A DNA stretch of 64,000 nt. It comes from Rhizobium brockwellii (GTDB taxonomy: Bacteria > Pseudomonadota > Alphaproteobacteria > Rhizobiales > Rhizobiaceae). Numbering within the stretch: the stretch's first letter is position 1; every line of letters begins with the position of its first letter. Position numbers and translations under genes: made by a program. The stretch spans positions 186,001 through 250,000 of the forward strand of contig NZ_CP053440.1 in NCBI RefSeq assembly GCF_000769405.2, in the 5' to 3' direction. Below the pieces are notes generated by a model that ran no database searches, was not told the origin of the DNA, and saw only the letters and a list, made by a program, of their open reading frames with translations. This document shows, one piece after another, positions 27,631 to 35,997 of the stretch.

Positions 27631-28470
27631 ATGAACGAGACAGCAATGCTCCCAGCAGACGCCCAGGCGGTATCCCCGAAAGAGACGCGCAAGCGGCCGC
27701 TTGTTGTCATGCAGTCGGTTTCGAAGGTCTTTTCCAGCGGCACTGTCGCCCTTTCGAACATGTCGCTCACGGTCGAAAGCGGCGAGTTCGTCAGCCTGCT
27801 CGGCCCTTCCGGCTGCGGCAAGTCGACGGCGCTGCGCATCATCGCCGGTCTCGGCGATGTCACCTCGGGAACGATCGACTGGCCGAGTTCGCGCATCAAT
27901 TCCAGAGGTCTGCCGGAGGGCGATATCGGCTTTGTCTTCCAGGAGCCGACGTTGATGCCCTGGAAGAACGTGTTCGACAATGTCCATCTGCCGCTGAGGT
28001 TGAGGCGCGTTTCGAAGGCAGCCGCGCATGATCAGATCATGGAAGTACTGACCACCGTCGGCCTTCAGGATTTTGCCAAGGCCTATCCGCGCGAACTTTC
28101 CGGCGGCATGAAGATGCGCGTCTCGATCGCCCGTGCGCTGGTGACGAAGCCGAAGCTGCTGCTGATGGACGAGCCTTTCGCCGCGCTCGATGAGATCACC
28201 CGCCAGAAGCTCAACGACGACGTGCTGCGGCTGTGGAAGGCGACCGGCATTACAGTGATTTTCGTGACGCATTCGGTCTTCGAGTCCGCCTATCTCTCGA
28301 ACCGCATCGTCGTGATGAAGGCAAGGCCCGGGCGTGTGCACGCTGACGTCCCGCTGATCACCAGCCTCGAACGCGACGCGCACTACCGCACCTCGGAAGA
28401 ATACCGCAAGGCCTGCGAAACGGTATCGCATTCGCTGATCGGGGCGATCAATTCGGCAGGGGATCATTGA
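27631..28470 (+). CDS. ABC transporter ATP-binding protein (SsuB/TauB type)
   Basis: The 279-residue ATPase has Walker A LLGPSGCGKSTALRI, Q-loop VFQEPTLMPWKNV, signature LSGGMKMRVSIARAL, Walker B LLLMDEPFAALDE and H-loop FVTHSVFESAYLS. It energises uptake through the next gene's permease. The stop overlaps the permease ATG by one base (TGATG). The binding-protein gene is 60 bases upstream. Confidence 0.94.
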   Translation: MNETAMLPADAQAVSPKETRKRPLVVMQSVSKVFSSGTVALSNMSLTVESGEFVSLLGPSGCGKSTALRIIAGLGDVTSGTIDWPSSRINSRGLPEGDIGFVFQEPTLMPWKNVFDNVHLPLRLRRVSKAAAHDQIMEVLTTVGLQDFAKAYPRELSGGMKMRVSIARALVTKPKLLLMDEPFAALDEITRQKLNDDVLRLWKATGITVIFVTHSVFESAYLSNRIVVMKARPGRVHADVPLITSLERDAHYRTSEEYRKACETVSHSLIGAINSAGDH

Positions 28471-29312
28471 TGAGTGACGAAACAGACATATCGCCGCTGC
28501 TCGTTAAGGGTACACCAAGCGCAAGGCGCCGCGATCTTGCGCTGCGCATCGCCATCCCCTTCCTCGTCATCGCCCTGTTGATCCTCGTCTGGTACGCCTA
28601 TGTGAAACTGTCCGGCGTGCCACCCTATATCCTGCCAGGACCGGCCGCTGTGGCAAACGCCTTCGTGACGGATTGGGGGACGCTTGCGCCGGCCCTCTGG
28701 GTCACCACCAAGATCACCTTCATCTCGCTGATGCTGGCGCTGATTGGCGGTGTGGGGTTTGCAATCTTCCTGGTGCAATCGCGCTGGATCGAGCTTGCCT
28801 TCTATCCCCTTGCCGTCATCCTGCAGGTAACGCCGATCGTCGCCATCTCGCCGCTGATCCTGATCTATGCGCCGTCGACGCAGGTCGCGCTGCTGATCTG
28901 CGCCTTCCTCGTCGCATTCTTCCCGATCCTGTCGAACATGGTGCAGGGCCTGAAGAGCGTCGATCATAACCTCATCAACCTCTTCGAGCTCTATGGCGCC
29001 TCGCGCTGGCAGACGTTGATCCATCTGAAGATCCCGGCCGCCCAGCCTTATTTCATGACCGGTCTTCGCATCGGCGGCGGGCTCGCGCTGATCGCCGCCG
29101 TCGTCGCTGAATTTGCCGCGGGCTCCGCCGGTGCCGGCTCCGGTCTCGCCTTCCGCCTGCTGGAAGCGCAGTACCGGATGAACATCCCGCGGCTCTTCGC
29201 GGCGCTGTTGATGCTCTCCATGCTTGGCGTAGCGATCTTCGGCCTCACCACTCTCATTGCCTGGCTGAGCCTTCATCGCTGGCATGAAAGCAGCATCAAA
29301 CGGGAAAACTGA
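28470..29312 (+). CDS. ABC transporter permease (SsuC/TauC type)
   Basis: The 280-residue protein has about six membrane segments and the EAA-like cytoplasmic loop NLFELYGASRWQTLIHLKIPAAQPYFMTGLRIG. ATG 28470 follows AGGGGAT; the TTG just before is unlikely. It pairs with the preceding ATPase, and its TGA overlaps the ATG of the deaminase gene, so uptake and degradation are translationally linked. Confidence 0.94.
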   Translation: MSDETDISPLLVKGTPSARRRDLALRIAIPFLVIALLILVWYAYVKLSGVPPYILPGPAAVANAFVTDWGTLAPALWVTTKITFISLMLALIGGVGFAIFLVQSRWIELAFYPLAVILQVTPIVAISPLILIYAPSTQVALLICAFLVAFFPILSNMVQGLKSVDHNLINLFELYGASRWQTLIHLKIPAAQPYFMTGLRIGGGLALIAAVVAEFAAGSAGAGSGLAFRLLEAQYRMNIPRLFAALLMLSMLGVAIFGLTTLIAWLSLHRWHESSIKREN

Positions 29313-30625
29313 TGACCTATTCCTTCATATCCCCGCCGAATGCGGCCCGCTTCGTGCTGAGCAATGCGACAGTGCCCGCCGTCACCCTCGAGCATGTCGG
29401 CGTGCCGGTCACCGAAGGGCTGGCGACGGTCGATATCGTCATCAGCGACGGCATAATAGCCGCCATCCGGCCTGCGGGCGCCGCACCCGCTGATTATGCC
29501 AGGATCGATCTCAAGGACGGCATGGTCTGGCCGTGTTTTGCCGATATCCATACCCATCTCGACAAGGGCCATATCTGGCCGCGCCAGGCCAATCCCGACG
29601 GCAGCTTCATGGGCGCGCTCGATGCCGTCAGGGCCGACCGGGAGGCCAACTGGTCAGCCGCAGACGTCAAACGGCGCATGGAATTCTCGCTCCGCTCCGC
29701 CTACGCCCATGGCACCAGCCTGATCCGTACGCACCTGGATTCGCTTGCGCCCCAGCATCGCATATCCTTCGAGGTTTTTGCCGAAATCCGGGATGCCTGG
29801 AAGGACAGGATCGCGCTGCAGGCGGTCGCCCTCTTCCCGCTGGATGCCATGGCAGACAGCACCTTCTTTACCGATCTCGTCACAACAATCCGACAGAACG
29901 GCGGCCTGCTTGGCGGCGTCACCCGGATGGGGCCAGAGCTTGTCTGGCAGCTCGACACGCTCTTCAGGACTGCCGCGGAGCAGGGCCTGGATGTCGATCT
30001 GCATGTCGACGAGACGGATGATCGTGGCGCCGAGACGCTGAAGGCAATTGCCGAGGCCGTGCTGCGCAACGGGTTCGAGGGCAAGGTGACCGCCGGTCAT
30101 TGCTGCTCGCTCGCCCGCCAGGACGAAGACACCGCCGCGCGCACCGTCGCGTTGGTCGCCAAGGCAGGTATCGCGGTCATCTCACTGCCGATGTGCAACA
30201 TGTATCTGCAGGATCGCTATCCCGGCCGCACTCCGCGCTGGCGCGGCGTCACGCTGTTCAAGGAGCTGGCCGCCGCCGGTGTCGCGACCGCGGTCGCATC
30301 CGACAATACCCGTGACCCCTTCTACGCCTATGGTGATCTCGATCCAGTGGAGGTCTTCCGCGAGGCCGTGCGGATTCTGCATCTCGACCATCCGCTCGAT
30401 ACCGCCGCCCGCGTCGTCACCACCTCGCCCGCCGCCATCGTCGGACGACCGGACAAGGGCCGTATCGCCGCCGGCGATCCGGCCGATCTCGTGCTCTTCA
30501 GCGCGCGGCGCTGGAGTGAATTCCTGTCCCGTCCCCAGGCTGACCGCGTCGTGCTTCGCCGCGGCAAGGTGATCGACCGCAGCCTGCCGGATTACCGTGA
30601 ACTCGATAGCGTCGTTGGAGCCTGA
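29312..30625 (+). CDS. CodA-like cytosine/creatinine/isoguanine deaminase-family amidohydrolase
   Basis: The 437-residue metal-dependent amidohydrolase has the HxH motif (H80 and H82 in FADIHTHLDKGHIW), the HVDETDD segment with catalytic Glu, VTAGHCC, and SDNTRDPFYAYGDLDPVE near the C-terminus. This set is diagnostic of the cytosine-deaminase branch, which removes ammonia from ring amino groups. It is translationally coupled to the ABC permease, so its substrate is probably the imported compound. Candidates are aminopyrimidines, creatinine or related imidazolinones, and the sequence does not choose between them. Confidence 0.87.
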   Translation: MTYSFISPPNAARFVLSNATVPAVTLEHVGVPVTEGLATVDIVISDGIIAAIRPAGAAPADYARIDLKDGMVWPCFADIHTHLDKGHIWPRQANPDGSFMGALDAVRADREANWSAADVKRRMEFSLRSAYAHGTSLIRTHLDSLAPQHRISFEVFAEIRDAWKDRIALQAVALFPLDAMADSTFFTDLVTTIRQNGGLLGGVTRMGPELVWQLDTLFRTAAEQGLDVDLHVDETDDRGAETLKAIAEAVLRNGFEGKVTAGHCCSLARQDEDTAARTVALVAKAGIAVISLPMCNMYLQDRYPGRTPRWRGVTLFKELAAAGVATAVASDNTRDPFYAYGDLDPVEVFREAVRILHLDHPLDTAARVVTTSPAAIVGRPDKGRIAAGDPADLVLFSARRWSEFLSRPQADRVVLRRGKVIDRSLPDYRELDSVVGA

Positions 30626-30626
30626 C

Positions 30627-32036
30627 ATGGCCGATTATCAGAAGATCAAAAAGGAACTCGAGGGCATCGCCGTTGAGGACAATCCCGCGCTTGTTCGCCA
30701 GAAGAGCCGGGATTTCTATTGGTACTCGCCGATCCTGAAGGCGCAGCTCGACAATGTAACGGCCGATCTCGTCGTCACGCCGAAGACCGAGGAAGAGGTC
30801 ATTCGAACGCTGAAGGTCGCCTATGCCCATGGCGTGCCGGTCACGCCGCGCGGCGCTGGCACCGGCAATTACGGCCAGGCCATGCCGCTTTCCGGCGGCA
30901 TCGTGCTGAACCTTGCAGCCATGGACAAGATCAAGGAGATCCATCCCGGCCGGGTCATCTGCGAACCGGGCATCGTGCTTGCCCAGCTCGACAAGCAGAC
31001 CAAGGCGCATTCCGGCCAGGAGCTGCGATTCCACCCCTCCACCGCGCAGACGGCGACGGTCGGCGGCTTCATCGCCGGCGGCTCGGGCGGCGTCGGCTCG
31101 ATCACCTGGGGCGGCTTGCGCGACCTCGGCAACATCCTGCGCCTGCGTGTTGTCACCATGGAGGCCGAACCGCGCGTCCTCGATCTCACCGGCTGGGATC
31201 TCCAGAAGGTGAGCCACGCCTACGGCACCAACGGCATCATCACCGAGATCGAGATGCCGCTTGCACCTGCCTATGACTGGGTCGACGTGCTCGTCGGCTA
31301 TGACGACTTCATGGAAGCGGTGCGCTTCTCCGACGCGCTGGCGAAGTGCAACGGCATCCTCGTCAAGGAAATCGCCCCGATCGCCGCTCCCATTCCTTTC
31401 GATTATTTCACCCGCCACAAGCCCTACATCCGTCAGGGCCAATCGATCGTCGTGCTGATGATCGCACCGCACTCCATGGATGCCTTTCTTGCCTTCACGG
31501 CGGCGCAGAAGGGCGAGATCATGTTCCGCTCCGACAAGGTGGAAAGCATGCGCGGCATCCCGCATGCCTACGAGCTTGCCTGGAACCACACGACATTGCG
31601 TGCGCTGAAGGTCGACCCGAGCTTCACCTATCTGCAGGTTCAATATCCGGGACCCGATCATGTCGCCAAGGTCCGCAAGATGGTGGAGATCTTCGGTGAC
31701 GAGGTGCCGGGTCATCTCGAATTCATCAAATTCGACGGCCAGATCCAGTGCTCGGGCCTGCCGCTGGTGCGTTATACCACCGAAGAGCGGCTGGAGGAGA
31801 TCATCAAGATCCACCAGGACAATGGATGCCCGATCTTCAACCCGCACCGCTATACGCTGGAAGAGGGCGGCATGAAGCGCACCGATGCGGTTCAGCTCGC
31901 CTTCAAGCAGGAAACCGATCCGAAGGGCCTGCTCAATCCCGGCAAGATGATCGCGTGGGAAAATCCCGATTTCGATTTCAACGCCGGCAAGAACTATCTC
32001 TTCCCCGGCCTGGCGGCCCTGATGGAGGCTTCATGA
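30627..32036 (+). CDS. FAD-binding oxidase, GlcD/PCMH type
   Basis: The 469-residue protein has a PCMH-type FAD-binding domain in the N-terminal half (TPRGAGTGNYGQAMPLSGGI, STAQTATVGGFIAGGSGG) and a C-terminal cap ending in FKQETDPKGLLNPGKMI, a hallmark of GlcD/D-lactate dehydrogenase-like oxidases. Most relatives oxidise 2-hydroxy acids. Here it sits between a deaminase and a flavodoxin-fold reductase, so it may oxidise a ring-opened hydroxy acid intermediate or the heterocycle. GGAG precedes ATG 30627. Confidence 0.88.
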   Translation: MADYQKIKKELEGIAVEDNPALVRQKSRDFYWYSPILKAQLDNVTADLVVTPKTEEEVIRTLKVAYAHGVPVTPRGAGTGNYGQAMPLSGGIVLNLAAMDKIKEIHPGRVICEPGIVLAQLDKQTKAHSGQELRFHPSTAQTATVGGFIAGGSGGVGSITWGGLRDLGNILRLRVVTMEAEPRVLDLTGWDLQKVSHAYGTNGIITEIEMPLAPAYDWVDVLVGYDDFMEAVRFSDALAKCNGILVKEIAPIAAPIPFDYFTRHKPYIRQGQSIVVLMIAPHSMDAFLAFTAAQKGEIMFRSDKVESMRGIPHAYELAWNHTTLRALKVDPSFTYLQVQYPGPDHVAKVRKMVEIFGDEVPGHLEFIKFDGQIQCSGLPLVRYTTEERLEEIIKIHQDNGCPIFNPHRYTLEEGGMKRTDAVQLAFKQETDPKGLLNPGKMIAWENPDFDFNAGKNYLFPGLAALMEAS

Positions 32037-32614
32037 GGGTTCTCGTCCTCCACTCTCACCCGGTCGAGGAAAGTTACGGCAAGGCGCTTTACCGGCAGAC
32101 CGTCGAGAGCCTTGAGAAGGCCGGGCATACAGTGGATGGCTGCGACCTCTATGAAGAGCAGTTCGATCCGGTGCTCTCGCGCCGCGACCGGCTCATCTAT
32201 CACGACTATCCGGAAAATCTGAAGCTGGTGGAACCGCATGTCGAAAGGTTGAAGGCGGCCGAGGGGCTGGTGATCTGCACCCCGATCTGGAACTTCGGCT
32301 TTCCGGCAATCCTCAAGGGATATTTCGACCGAGTCTGGCTGCCGGGCGTTTCCTTCGAACTGGTCAACGGCAAGGTGGAATCGCGGCTGCGCCACATCCG
32401 CAAGCTCGCCGCCGTCCTGACTTATGGCGCAACGCCCTTCCGGGCCTTTGCAGCCGGCAATCCGCCGAAGAAGATCGTCAAGCGCGTGCTGAGGGCGCAG
32501 ATCAATCCGGTGAGACCGGTGACGTTCCTCGCCCATTACGACATGAACAATTGCACGTCGGAGACGCGGGCAAAGTTCCTCGCCCGCGTCGGAAACGCGA
32601 TGGAGCGATTCTAG
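32033..32614 (+). CDS. Flavodoxin-fold NAD(P)H:quinone reductase (KefF/MdaB-like)
   Basis: The 193-residue protein has a flavodoxin-like fold: LVLHSHPVEESYGKALY for the phosphate-binding loop, CTPIWNFGFPAILKGYFDRVW for the flavin-contact region, and LTYGATPF. Relatives are NADPH:quinone oxidoreductases. It overlaps the FAD oxidase gene by ATGA and is the last gene of the operon, where it may supply reduced flavin or reduce a quinoid product. It ends four bases into the convergent RidA gene. Confidence 0.9.
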   Translation: MRVLVLHSHPVEESYGKALYRQTVESLEKAGHTVDGCDLYEEQFDPVLSRRDRLIYHDYPENLKLVEPHVERLKAAEGLVICTPIWNFGFPAILKGYFDRVWLPGVSFELVNGKVESRLRHIRKLAAVLTYGATPFRAFAAGNPPKKIVKRVLRAQINPVRPVTFLAHYDMNNCTSETRAKFLARVGNAMERF

Positions 32615-33000
32615 AATATTTTCGCGGCCGTCACTTCCACTTCGACCAGGAACTCAGGGCGCGTAAAGCCACCGATGACCAGCAAGGTGGAAACCGGCTT
32701 CGGATCGAGCGTATAGCGATCCCGCACGGCCATATAGGCCGGGAAATCCTCGCGGCGGGTGACGAAGCCCGAAATGCGGATCACATCGGCAAAACTCATC
32801 TCCGCCTCTTCGAGGATCGCTTTGATCGCCTCGAAGCAGAGTTCCGCCTGAGCAGTGATGTCGCTCGGAACAGCATCGTCGAGACCGATACCAAGCTGGC
32901 CCGACGTGACCAGAAGCGCTGCGCCGGGCGGCACCAGCAGGCCGTGATTGTAATTTCCGAAAGGCCGGCGCACCGAGGCCGGATTGAAGGTTTTCTTCAT
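32611..33000 (-). CDS. RidA/YjgF-family deaminase
   Basis: The 129-residue protein has the RidA pattern: LVTSGQLGIGLDD, a central helix CFEAIKAILEEAEMSFADVIR, and the substrate-anchoring Arg in FTRPEFLVEVEVTA. RidA enzymes hydrolyse reactive enamines and imines; RutC-type members act in pyrimidine degradation. Facing the deaminase operon, it probably clears an enamine or aminoacrylate-like intermediate from the same pathway. Confidence 0.92.
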   Translation of the reverse strand: MKKTFNPASVRRPFGNYNHGLLVPPGAALLVTSGQLGIGLDDAVPSDITAQAELCFEAIKAILEEAEMSFADVIRISGFVTRREDFPAYMAVRDRYTLDPKPVSTLLVIGGFTRPEFLVEVEVTAAKIF

Positions 33001-33190
33001 CGATCGCTCTGAAATTTCCTATAGGGCCGCAGATCCGGCGACCCTACAGGATGCGGCGGGATATGAGAATATCGCTGCCGCTGATGATGCGTTGCGAGGA
33101 ATGATGAGGGACAACCCGCCTCGGAGGGGCCGAGGATCGTCCAGGTGCCAGTTCAATATCCGCGGCACCTAATCTGACGTCAGCCGCGTT

Positions 33191-35068
33191 TCATCTTTGC
33201 GTCACGCGCCGCGAAGCGACCAGGTGGATTGACCTGTTGCCTTCGAAGGCCCGTCCGCTGCGCTGCCCGTCCGCCGCGCTTTTGTCGCCGTCCAATTGAA
33301 ACTGGTTGACCAGATCGCGCAGGCGGCCTGCCTCGGAGGACAATGAGGCAACGGCAGCCGTCGACTGCTCGACCATCGCGGCATTTTGCTGGGTCGCCTG
33401 GTCCATCTGATTGACTGCCGTGTTGATCTCGGCAAGTCCCGTCGACTGCTCGCGCGCCGATGTGGCAATCGCATCCATGAGTTGGTTGATCTGGACGACG
33501 TACTCACCGATCGACTTCAGCGACGTTCCGGTTTCGAGAACCAGTTTCACGCCATTTTCCACTTCGGTCGATGACTTTTGAATGAAGCCCTTGATTTCCT
33601 TAGCGGCTTGAGCTGCCCGCTGGGCAAGCTCGCGGACCTCCTGGGCGACCACGGCAAAACCTTTGCCCGCCTCTCCCGCACGGGCGGCTTCAACGCCGGC
33701 GTTCAGCGCCAGGAGGTTCGTCTGGAAGGCGATTTCATCAATTGCACCAATGATGTTCGAAATCTGCTGTGAACTGTCTTCGATGCGTCGCATGGCCTGT
33801 TCCGCCTGCGAGACGACCGTTGCCGACCGCTGAGCGCTGATATCGGCTTCTTTGGCCACATTGCGCGCCTCGTCGGTGCGTTTGGTCGCCATCGTCACAT
33901 TCGACGTGATCTCGTCCAAGGCTGCAGCCGTCTCCTCGAGAGAGGCTGCTTGTTGTTCGGTGCGCTTGGAAAGATCCTGCGCGGCAGATGCAATTTCACC
34001 GGTACCATTATCGATGCTGTGCACCGTCTCGAGCACTGCGCCGATCGTCGCACCCAATTGCCGGAGCGAGGCGTTGAAGTCTTCGCGCAAGGCTTCATAT
34101 TCGGCCGCAAATTGCTCCGAAAGCTGGAAGGATATGTCGCCTGCTGCAAGCCGCCGGAGACCTCCGCCCAAAGTCGTGGTCGCAAAGCGCAACTGTTCCG
34201 CCTCGTGTTCGGCGCGCTGCTGGGCTGCGGCGCGCGCGGCCTCGCTCTCGCTGCGGGATTCGGCGGCTTCCTTCTCGAGCCTGACGACGTTGAGGGCATT
34301 CTGACGAAAGATCTCAACCGCACCGGCCATTTCGCCGACTTCGTCGGCGCGACCGGCATGGGGAATATCACTGGCAAGATCGCCATCCGACAAGCGCCTC
34401 ATGGCGGAAGCGATGCTTCGGATTGGGTTGGCGATGCCCGAAATCGCAAAGAAGATGCCGGCTATGGCAAGAAGCACGGCCAGCCCTGCGATCGCGGCCG
34501 TCAGCAGGAAAGCGGATTGTGCGGAATCACCGCTCGCGGTCACAAAGCCTTCGGCCTGGCTGAGAATGAAAGCGACCAGATCCGCCACCGCCTTGTTCAC
34601 CAGCTCGGCTTGCGGCTCCATATTTTCCTTGAAGAGACGGATTGCTTCGGGCGTCTTCCCGTCATTTTCAGACGCGATCATTTGCTCTGCCAGCGTGCGA
34701 TATTTGGCGAGTTCCGGCTTGATCTGATTGATCAGTTCGCGCCCCCGCTCGGTGCGGACACCTTTTTCGTATTTGGTGACAACCGTGTCCAGCGCGGCGC
34801 CGGCGGCGTTGATTTTTTGCTGCCCGACATTCCGCTCCTCTGCTGTATCCTCCAGGAGGTACTGGGCATAGACCAATTTCAGGTCGAGGAAGTCATCCTT
34901 GATCTCGCGGGCCGTCACAAGCCGCTGCATCCAGAAGGTCCCGATCTGCTCGGTATTGGCACGAAGTGTCGAAATCGTGCTCAGCGAGACATAGGACAGG
35001 CAGACCATGAACAAGCTTATGATCGACAGCTTCAGGATCAGGGCCTGTTTGATATTCGGGCGCTTCAT
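33191..35068 (-). CDS. Methyl-accepting chemotaxis protein
   Basis: The 625-residue chemoreceptor has an N-terminal membrane helix (residues about 10-33), a periplasmic four-helix-bundle sensor domain to about 210, a second membrane helix (FLLTAAIAGLAVLLAIAGIF), a HAMP domain (IANPIRSIASAMRRLSDGDL) and a signalling domain with the hairpin tip EIAFQTNLLALNAGVEAARAGE. No CheR/CheB tethering pentapeptide is seen at the C-terminus. ATG 35068 with GGAG upstream is chosen over an upstream frame extension. Ligand unknown. Adjacency to the siderophore locus is probably chance. Confidence 0.95.
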   Translation of the reverse strand: MKRPNIKQALILKLSIISLFMVCLSYVSLSTISTLRANTEQIGTFWMQRLVTAREIKDDFLDLKLVYAQYLLEDTAEERNVGQQKINAAGAALDTVVTKYEKGVRTERGRELINQIKPELAKYRTLAEQMIASENDGKTPEAIRLFKENMEPQAELVNKAVADLVAFILSQAEGFVTASGDSAQSAFLLTAAIAGLAVLLAIAGIFFAISGIANPIRSIASAMRRLSDGDLASDIPHAGRADEVGEMAGAVEIFRQNALNVVRLEKEAAESRSESEAARAAAQQRAEHEAEQLRFATTTLGGGLRRLAAGDISFQLSEQFAAEYEALREDFNASLRQLGATIGAVLETVHSIDNGTGEIASAAQDLSKRTEQQAASLEETAAALDEITSNVTMATKRTDEARNVAKEADISAQRSATVVSQAEQAMRRIEDSSQQISNIIGAIDEIAFQTNLLALNAGVEAARAGEAGKGFAVVAQEVRELAQRAAQAAKEIKGFIQKSSTEVENGVKLVLETGTSLKSIGEYVVQINQLMDAIATSAREQSTGLAEINTAVNQMDQATQQNAAMVEQSTAAVASLSSEAGRLRDLVNQFQLDGDKSAADGQRSGRAFEGNRSIHLVASRRVTQR

Positions 35069-35140
35069 GCGAGTCTCCACGAGTGGCATTTGGATCGACC
35101 GGGGGCCGGCTGATGCAAAATGTCGCACCGGATTCGATAA

Positions 35141-35156
35141 TTTAGTATTAACTAAA
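35141..35156. promoter_or_regulatory. Palindrome upstream of the chemoreceptor gene
   Basis: TTTAGT-ATTA-ACTAAA is a perfect 6-4-6 palindrome 73 bases upstream of the chemoreceptor start, in an AT-rich promoter stretch. Possible operator; no partner is evident. Confidence 0.35.
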
Positions 35157-35238
35157 AAATGTTCCCGCTTCATTTCCGAAGATCTTCTGAGTTGACCAAT
35201 ACTTCCGCGATCAATTAAACGCGCTGCGACCCAGAGTT

Positions 35239-35252
35239 CCTGAAAATTCAGG
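35239..35252. promoter_or_regulatory. Palindrome just upstream of vbsP
   Basis: CCTGAA-AA-TTCAGG is a perfect 6-2-6 palindrome ending 25 bases before the vbsP start codon. It could be an operator or a 5' leader hairpin. Function unknown. Confidence 0.35.
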
Positions 35253-35277
35253 GAAATAGCAGCCACAACGAGCAAAA

Positions 35278-35997
35278 ATGCCCCAATCTGAAGATCAACC
35301 TGCCGGCATTGAAATCGCTATTTGGCCGTATTCCGAGAGCGAAGGCGACGTGAACCGCTGGATGCCCTCGCTTTCACAAGATGAACGGGAGCGAGCCGCG
35401 ACCTACCGGTTTGACCGGGATCGGGCCTCGTTCATTGCCGGCCGGTATCTGCTACGGCGGCTTTTGAGCGTGCATACCGGGACATCGCCGAGCAAGCTCG
35501 TATTGTCCGCGGACAGGCACGGCAAGCTGAGGCTTGAGGGGCGTGAGAGGCCGCAGTTCAGCCTCTCTAATGCTGACGGTCTTGTGGCGGTCGCTGTCGC
35601 TTCAGGATGTGATCACCTAGGAATCGACTGTGAACGCGCCGACGTCGAGATCGAGGAGGCGGCAGTGGATAGCTATTGCAGTGCAGATGAACGGCGGTGG
35701 CTGATGGAATTGCCTGCGCGCGAACGCGCACGCACGGCCATTGCACTTTGGACGCTCAAGGAGAGCCATTTGAAGGCACTCGGCGTCGGGCTGCGCGAGG
35801 ATCCTCGCAACATTGCCTTTTCCTGGAAGGATGGCATCCCTGTCATGGTCGATGGCGGCGATTGCGATCGGCGATGGCATCACCGTCTGGTCGAAAGCGG
35901 CAGCCAGCATGTCGTTGCGCTGGCTGCCTGCTCTCAATCCGGCCACCCTGGCATTTCTACACGGCTATTTCAGGACGATAGCATGCCGTCCGAATAG
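35278..35997 (+). CDS. vbsP: 4'-phosphopantetheinyl transferase (Sfp type), vicibactin VbsP
   Basis: The 239-residue Sfp-type transferase has the Mg-binding motif GIDCER (residues 115-120) and WTLKESHLKALGVGL (from 158). It transfers phosphopantetheine from CoA to the carrier-protein serine of the NRPS, converting VbsS to its active form. It lies on the opposite strand at the end of the vbsGSO operon and overlaps the vbsO 3' end by 28 bases. In R. leguminosarum vbsP is reported not to be iron- or RpoI-controlled, and no iron operator is seen here. Confidence 0.92.
   Translation: MPQSEDQPAGIEIAIWPYSESEGDVNRWMPSLSQDERERAATYRFDRDRASFIAGRYLLRRLLSVHTGTSPSKLVLSADRHGKLRLEGRERPQFSLSNADGLVAVAVASGCDHLGIDCERADVEIEEAAVDSYCSADERRWLMELPARERARTAIALWTLKESHLKALGVGLREDPRNIAFSWKDGIPVMVDGGDCDRRWHHRLVESGSQHVVALAACSQSGHPGISTRLFQDDSMPSE

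Noticed and set aside
26902..28467. Minus-strand open frame of 521 codons opposite the ABC binding-protein and ATPase genes
   Set aside because: The sense strand carries a signal peptide and ABC motifs. The antisense frame has none.
33173..33182. CTGACGTCAG palindrome past the chemoreceptor gene as a terminator
   Set aside because: There is no loop or T-tract, and a ten-base self-complementary word is expected by chance at this scale.
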